Positions 8,430 to 17,699 are shown, numbered from the stretch's first letter. The stretch: 20,893 nucleotides of DNA from Zygnema cylindricum (GCA_037447655.1 JBBHKE010003140.1:1-20893), one strand, 5' to 3'. Numbers and translations are program-made. The notes: a model not told the origin generated them from the sequence alone.

Positions 8430-11400
8430 ATGGCTTCTCAGCAGGAAACACGTCAGCAATCAGCTGTTAATGAGGGAAACCAGAAGGTACAGTTTCTTAG
8501 GCTGGCTTTGCATGTCGGTGACGTTGCAGATTTCCTGGGACACGTGGCATACAATCGCTTATTATTTTTTCACAAAATAGACTCTTATACATGGTTGCCG
8601 TATAGGAGTGATATCGATGGCAGCTAGAAGCTGTGAATGTTTTAACTGGCTGTTTGTTTATTCCGTACATTGTTTCATGTGACGTTGTAATTGGTTGTGA
8701 AAAGTCGATAAAAGAAACGGTTGGCGAATTGATGGAGGTTTTTCAAATTTTTTTTGCAAACAATTGCCTTCATGACGATGACGCCTTTTCTTCAAGTTGT
8801 TTCTAAAGTGTTGCGAAAATTGTATGTGAAGTTTTGGACGTTTATTTGGTGAAGTTAATTACCATTTCTCTCGTTATTGGCGATATTGCAGGCGGGAGAG
8901 ACATATGACTCCGCTGCCGACTCGTTGAGTCAGTATCGCAATGCTGCACAGGAGAAATCATCCTCTGTTTTTCAAGTAATCTTTTTTTTCCAAATATGGC
9001 TTTTGTTGCTTCTTGTTATCCCTTCTTGACAGAGTTTACGGAAAATGTTTTGGGTGTTAGTTCATGTTAAAAGTCGCCTTACAGTAACAGTGATTTTCTT
9101 CAGCAGTGATGAAATAAGGTGTTTGCTTAGTATCACTGGAATTCATTGCTTTTGCGCATATTGTTTGTTTGTTTAGTTTCACTGAAATCTTCATGGTTTT
9201 GTTGATCCTTAGACATGTGCATTTATTTTATGTTTGCTTTAATTCATTAAAAGCGTCACTGTTATGTTTTTTTTTTTTTTAAACGTGCGTTTTTGTGACA
9301 TTTCAGGCTGCGCAGGACAGATACGAACAAGCCAAGGAAAGTGGTGCTGAGAAATTGAGTGAGGTCAAGGACAAGGCCGTGTCAGGCTATGAGCAAGGAA
9401 AACAGGCAGGGGCAGATACTGCTGACACAGTTCAAGGAAAATCACAAGAGACGTATGATCAACTTAAACAGGCTGGTAATGAGAAGGCTGGCCAGGTGCA
9501 AAGTAGTGCCGAGCAGACAAAAGAAGCCGGCTCAGAGAAAGCTGGACAGTTGCAAGAAGCGGGAGAGGGAAAGTATGATCAAGTGAAAGAGGCCGGCTCT
9601 GAGAAGGCAGGACAAGCACAAGATGCTGCCGGGCAGGTCCAAGATACGGCCAGTGAGAAGTACAATCAGGCAAAGGAGACTGGCTCGGAAAAGGTAGGAC
9701 AGGCGCAAGATTCTGCAACAGAAACATATGATCAGGCAAAGGAAGTAACTTCGGAGAAGGCAGGTCAGGCGCAAGATGCTGCTGGACAGGTTCAAGATAG
9801 TGCAGCCAAGAAGTATGATGAAGGAAAGCAAATTGGTTCAGAGAAAGCAGGCCAAGTGCAAGATACTGCGGCGGAATCGTATGACCAGGCAAAGGAAGTT
9901 GGCTCAGAGAAGGTAGGACAGGCACAGGATGTTGCAACAGAGAAATATGATCAGGCAAAAGAGGTGGGATCAGAAAAGGTGGGACAGGCCCAGGACACTG
10001 CTGGAAAGGTGCAAGATACTGCTTCAGATAAATACAACCAGGCAAGGGAAATTGGCTCGGAGAAGGTAGGGCAGACGCAAGATGCGGCATCTGAAACATA
10101 TGATCAGGCAAAAGAGGTGGGATCAGAGAAGGTGGGACAGGCCCAGGAAACTGCTGGAAAGGTGCAAGATACTGCTTCAGATAAATACAACCAGGCAAAG
10201 GAGGTTGGTTCGGAGAAGGTAGGGCAGACGCAAGATGCGGCATCAGAGACATATGATCAGGCAAAGGAGGTTGGATCAGAGAAGGTGGGACAGGCCCAGG
10301 ACACTGCTGGAAAGGTGCAAGATACTGCTTCAGATAAATACAACCAGGCGAAGGAGGTTGGCTCAGAGAAGGTAGGACAGGTGCAAGATTCTGCAACCGA
10401 AAAATATAACCAGGCAAAGGAAGTTGCTTCAGAGAAGACCGGTCAGGCGCAAGATGTTGCTACGGAAAAGTACAATCAAGCAAAGGAGGTTGGTTCGGAA
10501 AAGGTAGGACAGGTGCAGGATGCCGCATCAAAGACATATGATCAGACAAAAGAGGTCGGTTCTCAGAAGGCAGGACAGGTGCAAGATAGCGCAAGTGAGA
10601 CATACCAGCAAGCAAAGGAAATCGGATCTGAGAAAACTCAACAAGCTCAAGAATATGCCGGTGAGAAATATGATCAGGCGAAGCAGGTCGGGTCTGAGAA
10701 GGTTGGAGATGTTCAGAACTATGCCTCTGACAAGTACGAGCAAGCAAAGGAGGTTGGATCAGAAAAGGCAGGACAGGCTCAGAATGTTGCCTCTGAGAAG
10801 TACGAGCAAGCAAAGGAGGTTGGATCAGAAAAAGCAGGACAAGCTCAGAATGTTGCCTCTGAGAAGTACGAGCAAGCAAAAGAAGTTGGTTCTGAAAAGA
10901 CTGGCCAGACGCAAGAACTTGCGTCAGATAAGTATGAGCAGGGAAAAGAAGCCGGTGCAGATGCGTATGAGAAAATGAAAGAGAGTGCGTCGAAAACATA
11001 TGAACAGGCAAAGGACACTACCACAGAAACCGCCGTCAATGTTAAAGACACTGCACAAGCCCGGGCATCAGAAACTGCCGCTTCAATTCAGGTAAAGGAA
11101 AAGTTTTTTTTTTTTTTTTGTTTTCGTTTTAATAAGGTGTAGTTGCTTGTGCATGGGTCACATGGAAGGTCATGAGATTGGTTCGCCAAAGGACGAAATC
11201 TGATCTTCAGTTGATTTGTTTTTCCTTTTTGTGGATGCAGGAAAGGACTCGAGCTGCGACAGAGAGTCTGCAAAAAATGGCAGCAGAAAATGCGTCAATT
11301 GCAAGTCAGAAGTTGACTGATATGAAAAATGAAGGAGCAAAGCAAGTATCTGGGGCATATGAATCTACAAAGGAAGCGGCAGGACAAGGGTGAGCTTCGT

Positions 11401-12022
11401 CATCTTCTCTTAGTCAATTTACTTCATCTTCTTTCTTTTTACTTTTGCCATCTTTTTGTTTCTTTTTGGGACTTTAGTTCTTTTTGCTGTTAACTATGTA
11501 TTATCTCACACCAACACACGTGTGTGCAGATATGAAAAAACTCGGAGTGCCGCAGGTGAACAATATGAAGCTGGCAAAAATTACACGGGTCAAATTTACG
11601 AATCTGCGAAGCAGAAAGGGGGAGAAAACTATGTGGCTGCAAGAGATAACACTTCTGAGGTTAGCAAAAACACATACAATACAGTCGCAGATGGTGTTTC
11701 TGGAACCGTAGATGGTTTGAAAGAGGTATCAGGGTTGGCAAATCAGAAAGCAAATGAAAGTGCTCAGGGAATTCATGACACTGCAAATTCGACTGCAGAA
11801 TCTGCAAAAGATACTGCCGGAAAAGCGAGTTCAGCATCGAGTGAGACTGCTGACGCGGCAAAAGAGCGCACCGCGTCAGCATCACAATCCACTGGAAATG
11901 TGCTGACCAATACTGTTCAGTATGTGAAGGAGGCTGTGTTTGGTGGGCAGCACCCTCAGGAGAATGTGGATGTGCCTTCCACTCCTCCTCAGTCGGTCGA
12001 AAATTCAGCGACTCGCTCTTGA
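8430..12022 (+). CDS. Group 3 (LEA_4-like) late embryogenesis abundant protein, 855 aa, five exons
   Basis: Group 3 LEA proteins are disordered, hydrophilic proteins that fold into amphipathic helices on drying and protect proteins and membranes. Exons: 8430-8486, 8892-8975, 9307-11091, 11241-11389 and 11530-12022, all GT-AG; the first three introns are phase 0 and the last splits a Gly codon. The product is 19+28+595+49+1+163 residues. It lacks Cys and Trp, and no signal peptide is seen, so it is probably cytosolic. Exon 3 is nearly all repeats of 22 residues (two 11-mers) of the form YDQAKEVGSEK-VGQAQDxASEx; I count 17 exact GSEK motifs. The C-terminal exon is less regular and ends with YVKEAVFGG and a Pro/Ser-rich tail. 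The first ATG after the TATA box opens a frame that splices perfectly onto the repeats. ABRE motifs upstream and in intron 1 suggest ABA-type induction. The LEA-type repeat call is strong; the exact subfamily is less certain. Confidence 0.93.
8487..8891 (+). other. LEA gene intron 1 with a perfect ABRE
   Basis: A 405-bp intron between GTACAG and ATTGCAG. It carries CACGTGGC at 8541-8548, identical to the promoter element at 8179-8186. Intronic ABREs near the 5' end can act as enhancers in plants; function here is unproven. Confidence 0.6.
8976..9306 (+). other. LEA gene intron 2 (331 bp)
   Basis: The donor is GTAATC and the acceptor ACATTTCAG. It contains imperfect internal repeats of TGTTTGCTTAGTATCACTG (about 9119-9140, 9167-9187 and a weaker third copy near 9232) and a run of 14 T at about 9267-9280. 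Confidence 0.7.
9946..10404 (+). repeat. Three tandem 153-bp units inside the LEA coding repeat
   Basis: Units at 9946-10098, 10099-10251 and 10252-10404 are nearly identical and keep frame. Each encodes 51 residues, a 29-residue block (YDQAKEVGSEK...VQDTASDK) followed by a 22-residue block (YNQAKEVGSEK...QTQDAASET). The third unit diverges in its last part. They look like the youngest duplications in an older 22-residue array. Confidence 0.85.
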
Positions 12023-12080
12023 AAACCGGAGAAATTCCTGTCTTTCATCGGGTAGTTTCTTTAAGAGACATTTACCGTCT

Positions 12081-12204
12081 TTGTTTTACGGTGAACTGTT
12101 TGTATGATTTGTCAAGAAACAGTACGAATTGTTCAATTCACTCTCCTCTTGTTTAAGGGTGAGCTGTATGTATGATTTGTGGGAAAACAGTAAGAATTGT
12201 ACAA
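12081..12204 (+). repeat. 56-bp tandem duplication in the LEA 3' untranslated region
   Basis: The blocks 12081-12136 and 12149-12204 have equal length and align without gaps. They share GTATGATTTGT, ACAGTA and GAATTGT, with an offset of 68 bp. They begin about 60 bp after the stop codon. Confidence 0.8.
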
Positions 12205-12595
12205 GTAACCTTTCAAAAGAGGGTGAGGTTTCGATAGTGTGTCAGCCCTATGAGTCCTGGAATAAGAGAGGAGAGGTTCTGTTGGTTTGTTTGGGAGGAG
12301 AGGTGGAGTTTAAGATATGTTTGTAAATATTTGTAAATGAGTTTTTGAGGAATTTTTGGAAACTGGCAACATTTGTATTTTAAAAGGCCATTAATGCATT
12401 TCATGGATATTTCACCGTTGGTATACTTTCTATCTCGTTTGATTGCTAAATTGATTCATCCAATATTTTCTTTAATCTGTTGCTTTGGCAATCTTCTTAA
12501 ATGTGAGGATTTTTTTTTTGTTCCCATGTGCTTGGATGGTTTGTCTTATAAAAGGACTAACCTTAATTATTTCTAATTTTTGTCTCAAGTCATGA

Positions 12596-12601
12596 AATAA
12601 A
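12596..12601 (+). terminator. Likely poly(A) signal of the LEA gene
   Basis: AATAAA lies 574 bp after the LEA stop codon and is followed by T- and GT-rich sequence. Plant-lineage poly(A) signals are loose, so the exact site is uncertain. Confidence 0.4.
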
Positions 12602-12639
12602 GACTCTACTTTTTGCATGTTTGTTTTTAAAACTACAAC

Positions 12640-14135
12640 GTCAATCGTCATTTATAGTGTAAAGAAATAGTAAGTGGAGATGCAAATGTAGAGCGTACAA
12701 AATTTATTGTGAAAGATGTGGCGGAGTGCACACACCACATTCATGCTATTAACACTTTTCACGAAATTCGGCCAAAAATAGTCGCGAGGGAAAGGGTGTT
12801 CTGGTATTCCTGGAGCAGTTATCAGAGTATTTGAAAGAAAAAGATGTACGGATTTCAAAAAAATGACATCTTTCTGTACTATTAAGCTGATTACTGGTCA
12901 GAATTGCCAGTAATTATGTACCTATGATTACCCTGAACACTCCGATCGAGGTTGTAAGCCTAAACTAGTGGAATATCGTCCTAATGGCGATACACGCTAT
13001 ACTATGCAATGTTGCAATATAAAAAAAGATACGCACAGACTTCGAAACAACGTCCAGAATTCCCTATTTTGTTTACGTGTGAAACTGGCCCAAATAACAA
13101 GTATACTGCGGTGAATAGGGAATAGGCCAATAGGGCCCTTTTAAGTTGTAACCGACAGAGGTTCGCGTACCCTAACTAATTTGTCGGTGGTTGAAATATC
13201 TGGCAATCGGGAATCCCGCCCATCCACACCACAAATTCTCCTTCGGCAAATTTTGCGGCAGATACATTCCGGATAACCTGCCCAATCTGCCACGTGATCC
13301 CGTTTTTCCCACGTGCAGTTTGACCAATAGTATTCTCGCGCTGACTCCGTGGACGCCTGCGTCGTCTCGTTCGGTGGAAGTCCAGCACGGTCCTGTGCCA
13401 GCTGGAACGCGTGCCTCTCGCGCGTTTTGGAACTTTCGGGATTGACTGAAAAGTCTTTCACCGTATTGGCTAAGGCATCCAAAGATCGTTATCCAGCAAT
13501 CACTGTTTTGCCGGTATATTCCAAAATCTGGGAGAATATTTCGTACTTGATCTAGTGTGTCACGTCACAGTAACCGTAGCCTTGACGTGGAGTAGATTCA
13601 TTGGACCAGGAAATAGAAATTCACTAATCTCTGCCCGTATATTTCGGGTAGGTCATACTGCCCGTAAAATCGTTTCTTTATTGAATCCGTACGATGGAGG
13701 TCGTGATTTATTGGTACAACTGGTAGACAAATGTTTTATACTTAAAAAACAAAAGTGTATAGGCTTGCGGTTTAACATCCAAATGACCAAAGCATTTTTT
13801 TTTAAATGCGACTTTCCTGACCGTTTCCAGCTAAGGGTGTTTTTCTGTTGAAACGGAGAGCCATCCGTTCCGTTGCCCCGACGCAGGAAGTTAACGGACT
13901 CTCCAGCACTACCGTACAGTTTTCCTCCCAGACAAGAAATTGGAGTTCACTTTAAAGTTAGGGAATCGAAAAGTTTGCGACTTTGCGCCAATGAAAGTGA
14001 TCGCGTACAGGGTGTCCAGACAAAATGTCGGTAACATATTCGACGTTATTACAACTCCGGGAAGGGAAAAAAACGTTGAGATTTCAAAAATAAACAAAAT
14101 AAGGACGGGAAAAAGTCAAAAACCAAGATCCTGTT
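12640..14135. other. Intergenic DNA between LEA and ASR genes
   Basis: I see no convincing gene. The longest frames (minus 13141-13482, 113 codons; plus 13555-13851, 98 codons) match nothing I recognise. The section at about 13180-13450 is more GC-rich than its surroundings and contains two CACGTG boxes (13291-13296 and 13310-13315). Confidence 0.5.
13289..13296 (-). promoter_or_regulatory. ABRE CACGTGGC on the minus strand
   Basis: GCCACGTG on the plus strand is the full CACGTGGC ABRE in reverse. A second G-box, CACGTG, lies 19 bp further on at 13310-13315. They are about 1.67 kb upstream of the ASR start codon and 1.27 kb downstream of the LEA stop, so any link to either gene is speculative. 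Confidence 0.25.
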
Positions 14136-14458
14136 CTTCAAATCATAGTTCAAAAGTAGGTGAAAGTAGGCCCGTATAATATGCCTATTGTATGCAAAAC
14201 ATACAATATGACCCTTAAGATCCATATTGTATTCGGACCTATTCGGACCAATTGAAACATTCGGACCACAAATTGGACCAATTAAAACATTCGGACCAAA
14301 GAGTTTTTTTTACACCGTGAGATTCGGACGATCGGACGGTCTCTGATCAAATTAGCGATCTAAGAAGATCACATGAAAAGACCATAACACAACTTACGAT
14401 AAAGGCGCCGACCAAAGGCCTACCATAAAAACGCCTACTTTTGAACTATGCTTCAAAT
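14136..14458. mobile_element. 307-bp MITE with perfect 8-bp target-site duplication (hAT-like)
   Basis: The element spans 14144-14450. Its 17-bp ends are perfectly inverted: CATAGTTCAAAAGTAGG on the left and CCTACTTTTGAACTATG on the right. It is flanked by identical CTTCAAAT octamers (14136-14143, 14451-14458). An 8-bp duplication is the hallmark of hAT insertions. Inside are a hairpin (TATTGTATG-CAAAA-CATACAATA, 14186-14208) and a short array with four TCGGACC words at 14231-14299. There is no coding capacity. It sits 517 bp upstream of the ASR start codon. The intact duplication implies a fairly recent insertion. Confidence 0.85.
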
Positions 14459-14966
14459 TTTACAATTGCCAATAATATTATAATACATTACGCCTAACAC
14501 GCGCTTGTTTCTGATTTGCTGAAAACTTTCCATTGAAAAGTTTTTTTTTTATTTCTGTTATATTACGACACCGACATCGAAAGCTGTCGGTTCCAATGGA
14601 AAACCGGCCCTAAGTACATTACAGTACGTTATGTACTTTTCCAGATTACAATCTCTATATCGTACAGCTGCTGTACCTTCCCGTCAACACCATTCTGTAC
14701 ACGTCCAAGAAAATCAGGCGCCTACCAGTAAAAACGTCGATCACCCTATATTACGTTTCACATAGTACGGCGGTCCTCCAACGTACTGTACGGTAGCCGT
14801 CCAAACCGGTGCTACCGTCTGTCACACTTCTAGCTACAAAAGTACAAATGGCCTGCAGCAGGATTATCTTTTCCAGCAATCAGTTTTGATCATCAATCCT
14901 CTGCAGCTCCTCCTGCAGCTTGCAGAATCACACCGAGCTCCTACTTTTCTCTTTTTGTAAGCAGCC
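14459..14966 (+). promoter_or_regulatory. Upstream region and 5' leader of the ASR gene
   Basis: No clean TATA box stands out; TATATCG near 14656 and CTATATTACG near 14747 are weak candidates. Between about 14610 and 14840 there are ten GTAC words, but GTAC is common elsewhere in this window too. The last 60 bases before the ATG are pyrimidine-rich with CTCCTCCTGCAGC, typical of a leader. Confidence 0.35.
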
Positions 14967-17098
14967 ATGGGCAGAGGAGACGACGACGACGATCACCACA
15001 AGCATAGCAAGCACGGCCATGACCATGACGACGACGACGACAAACGCCATGGCCGCGATGACGACCATGGTAAACACCACGGCCATGATGACGACCATGA
15101 TGACAGACGCCATGGCCGTGACGACGACCGTGATGAGAAACGCCATGGCGGTCGCCATGACGACGACGATGATGACCGACGGAAGGGAGATGGACGTCCA
15201 GGTGGTTCCATCTATGGCAATCCTGCTGAAGGAGGCTATGGAGGAAGCAGCCATGGAGGCGGCATAGATCCCGAAAGAGCTGCGTTGGCGGAGAAAGCGA
15301 AGAAGACGGCTGAGCAGGCCGAGGAAGCTCGGAAATGGGCCCTGGAGAAGGCTCGGAAGGAGGAGGGAGAGAATGAGAGGAATGAGATTATCGCTGGAGT
15401 GGGAGCTCTGGCAGCTGCCGGAGTTGCTGCGGTAAGTTTTTTTCCCTTCAATGGCTGTTTTGAACTGGAACGTGTTTTTTTTTGTTTTTTTTTGTAGTTG
15501 TGGCTGACTTTATATCTATATCTTTATTGTACTTTGCATTTGTGTATTGTATTTTGTATCGTTTTATACCTTTCATTTGAATCTGCATTGAACTCTGCAG
15601 GGTATATATATATTTTTTAATTTTGTAATGTAGTTTGTTCTGTACTGTACTCTGCATTTTTTTGTACATTGCTTTGTATTGCATTGTTAATATCTCACTG
15701 AATCTAAGTCATCCACGTGGCAGAATCCGATAGCATCATAAGTGTTGGATTGCGTATGGAAATAGGATTAGGTGCCAGAACAGAAGTATTGACTGCGTGA
15801 AACTGCCTGTTTCATGCTACGTGGACCAAAGTGTTATGTATATTTCAAGAGTGCTTGGTAGAAGTAAATAAACACGGTGATAGCTGACTGTTTTTTCAAA
15901 TATTGAGGCAATTTCAAATGATATAGTTGACTTCTGCAGCTATGTGACCCATCTTTTCTTTTCTAAAACTTTTGAGTTTTGTTGTTTTGAAACCGTTTGA
16001 TCTTTTGTACTCCATTGTAGTTCTGTGCTACACCCGTCCTTTCCATATGCCGCTGAAACGGTAAATTATAATTAGAATTAAAAAGCTGGTTATAAACTAG
16101 ATATGTTAACTTCTGAAATTGCTTCTCTGGGTTGAATTTATAATGTTAAACGGTTTACAAACAATGTGGGCTTCATTATTGGTCTTGACTTTGCTTGGGC
16201 CTTCAACTGCAGCTTGACAGGGGTTCTGTGTTGTTTTTATTTGTCAGTGTGTAATGTGCAAATGTGTAGGATTTGAGCATTTTTGTTCTATTTTTGTGAA
16301 TGTCACGTTTTTAATTTATGGTTGGTTCAGCTGGTCTGACTAGGTCAATGTATCAATGTATCACCCTTAATTATTTTATCGCTCAAGCTTCTGTCGTGGT
16401 GAATGTGTATTGCATAACTTGTGTTTCCAAATGCTGCTCAAAGACTGCAATTCAGTCCAGCTCTGTAGTTATGTTAGCATATGTAATTAAATCAGCTCTT
16501 TTTACTCTTGTGCAATACTAAGTTTTCACACACTTCTCTCAAATTCGGATTTCTTTAAAAGTTTCTGCATTTCTGAAGACTATCCTTGAAACATAGTGAG
16601 ATGGCGAATATTTCAGATTGGTGAATATTTGCTTAAAAGAGTATAATGACTAAGTCTTTTTCTGGAAAATTGTCTTGAAAATCCATCTAATCCTCTCCTG
16701 ACTGCTGATTGACAAATGCTGACCCTCTCCTTCGTCATCTGGTTCTTTTTCTTTGATCTGCAATGGTAGGTTAAAGCTTTGGCTGATTCTGGAAGATGTT
16801 TGTATTGTGTTTGTCCGTTTCGTTGATTTTCAGTGGCAAACTCACGAGTTGGCTCTGATTGCTGATTCGATGATTGCTGATCCTCGTCTTCTGATTCTTT
16901 TTCCTTGATCTGCAGTGGCAAGCCCATGAAGCTTTGGCTGATCCTGGAAATGCCAAGAAGCACGGAGCCGCTGCCGCTGTTGCCGGAGCCGTGGCAACCG
17001 GAGCTGGAGCCTACGCCGTACACGAGCACCTGGACCAGAAGAAGCTCGAGAAGGTCGAGGACAGTCTGGGCAACACTGAGAAGCACGGCTGGTTCTAA
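14967..17098 (+). CDS. ASR (ABA/WDS-domain) stress protein with Asp/His-rich N-terminus, 215 aa, two exons
   Basis: ASR (abscisic acid, stress, ripening) proteins are small, hydrophilic, partly disordered, zinc-binding proteins that act as chaperones and DNA-binding regulators in plants. Exons are 14967-15431 (155 codons) and 16916-17098 (60 codons plus stop), joined in phase 0 by GTAAGT...TCTGCAG. Residues 1-75 are almost only Asp, His, Arg and Lys (HHKHSKHGHDH near the start), a likely metal-binding segment. Residues 79-99 are Gly-rich and 100-136 are a charged Ala/Glu/Lys helix. Residues 137-200 form the domain, IIAGVGALAAAGVAA then WQAHEALADPGNAKKHGAAA and TGAGAYAVHEH. This follows the two Ala/Gly helices around a DPxxAxKH link and the FHEHH motif of ASR. 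Two exons with the intron inside the domain is the usual plant ASR layout. The ATG context GCAGCCATGG is good. The match is by eye and divergent; a fungal CipC-like or generic glycine-zipper protein is the alternative. Confidence 0.8.
15432..16915 (+). other. ASR gene intron (1484 bp)
   Basis: The intron is T-rich with TGTATTGTA-type low complexity at 15520-15690. It holds a perfect ABRE (15714-15721). Its last 215 bp are tandem copies of the acceptor and exon 2 start, listed separately. An AATAAA at 15867-15872 could in principle allow premature polyadenylation, but nothing else supports that. Confidence 0.7.
15714..15721 (+). promoter_or_regulatory. ABRE CACGTGGC in the ASR intron
   Basis: The full CACGTGGC element lies 283 bp into the intron. 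The same 8-mer occurs in the LEA promoter (8179) and LEA intron 1 (8541). The recurrence in both stress-type genes raises the chance of shared ABF/AREB control. Confidence 0.35.
16700..16950 (+). repeat. Tandem copies of the ASR splice acceptor and exon 2 start
   Basis: Three exon-start copies occur. Copy 1 starts at 16764 (TGGTAGG...AAGCTTTGGCTGATTCTGGA; acceptor mutated to CAA). Copy 2 starts at 16834 (TGGCAAACTCACGAGTTGGC; acceptor TTTTCAG intact). Copy 3 is the true exon at 16916 (TGGCAAGCCCATGAAGCTTTG; acceptor TCTGCAG). The polypyrimidine stretch and GCTGATT-rich sequence upstream are copied as well: 16700-16763 matches 16857-16915. Copy 1 has an in-frame TAG as its second codon. Copy 2 reads WQTHELALIAD and stops after 24 codons. 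Confidence 0.8.
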
Positions 17099-17157
17099 GC
17101 TTTCATCCACTACTGAAAAGCTGTACATTACTTGGGGAAGTTGGATAATGGTTGGAA

Positions 17158-17310
17158 GACAGTCTGGGTAATACTGAGGAACTTGGGTGGTTCCTACTGT
17201 TTTTGAGTACTGAAAATTGTACAACTTTCTAGAGGAATTTGTATTAGGAGTTTGAAAATGTTGGGGACTGTCAAGACAGTTGGAACAGCAGTGAGAAACT
17301 TTCTTTGGAA
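17158..17310 (+). pseudogene. Decayed duplicates of the ASR C-terminal coding end in the 3' region
   Basis: The true coding end has GACAGTCTGGG at 17060-17070. The same words recur at 17158-17168, followed by a shared TACTGAAAA 97-98 bp after its original (17111 and 17208). The copy still reads EDSLGNTEELGWF against the true EDSLGNTEKHGWF but then runs on past the stop position. A third, weaker copy starts at 17275 (GACAGTTGGAACAGCAGTGAGAA). They lie downstream of the TAA and are presumably 3' untranslated sequence. Confidence 0.75.
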
Positions 17311-17684
17311 TGTATCTGTGGGACGAATTTATGTAACTTAAAGTTTGTGATAGCCTTTGTTTTTTTTTTTGAGCTCGGTGGGATGAGAGAATTGGAGTGC
17401 AATAGAGATGGGTGTAAGGAAAGTGGCACAAATTCTTGTCCTGGCCGGAAGTTTTTTTTATGAATTGTTACATAGATGTTTAAGGCTGTCGGAAATGTTC
17501 CAATATAACTTGTAATACAACAGTGTATTGTGTCTGTTCACCTGTTCTCAACCTTTTATGAATTTGTGGAATTTATCTTTGATGTCTTTTTTGAATTTAT
17601 GTGTTTGTTTAAATTCTACAGCGAGGCTTTTGGATTTTGTTTTGGTTATTTTTCATTGTTACTTTTCATGGATCATGTCCGTAC

Positions 17685-17690
17685 AATAAA
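17685..17690 (+). terminator. Candidate poly(A) signal of the ASR gene
   Basis: AATAAA lies 587 bp after the ASR stop codon, a distance like that of the LEA gene's candidate. An earlier TTGTAATACAACAG near 17508-17522 is an alternative. Confidence 0.25.
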
Positions 17691-17699
17691 TCATGATCA

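Noticed and set aside
9464-10417. 317-codon open frame on the minus strand
   Set aside because: It is the antisense of the LEA repeat array. The sense repeats lack the trinucleotides that would give antisense stops, so the frame stays open. Its Pro/Leu-rich repeats only mirror the sense codons.
10460-11011. 183-codon minus-strand frame and a 152-codon plus-strand frame (10520-10978)
   Set aside because: Both are shadows of LEA exon 3 in other frames, with the same 66-bp periodicity and no independent start or splice context.
13141-13482. 113-codon minus-strand frame in a locally GC-richer stretch
   Set aside because: It has an ATG and polar composition but no recognisable family, no splice or promoter support, and two other frames are open in the same place.
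14920-15267. Thr/Met/Ala-rich plus frame and matching minus frames over the ASR exon 1 repeat
   Set aside because: GAC/CAT-type codon runs keep several frames open at once. Only the Asp/His frame has a good ATG context, a clean donor and a continuation into the ASR domain.
16613-17431. 272-codon minus-strand frame
   Set aside because: It covers the ASR intron copies, exon 2 and 3' region in antisense. Its internally repeated peptide only reflects the tandem duplication of the acceptor region.
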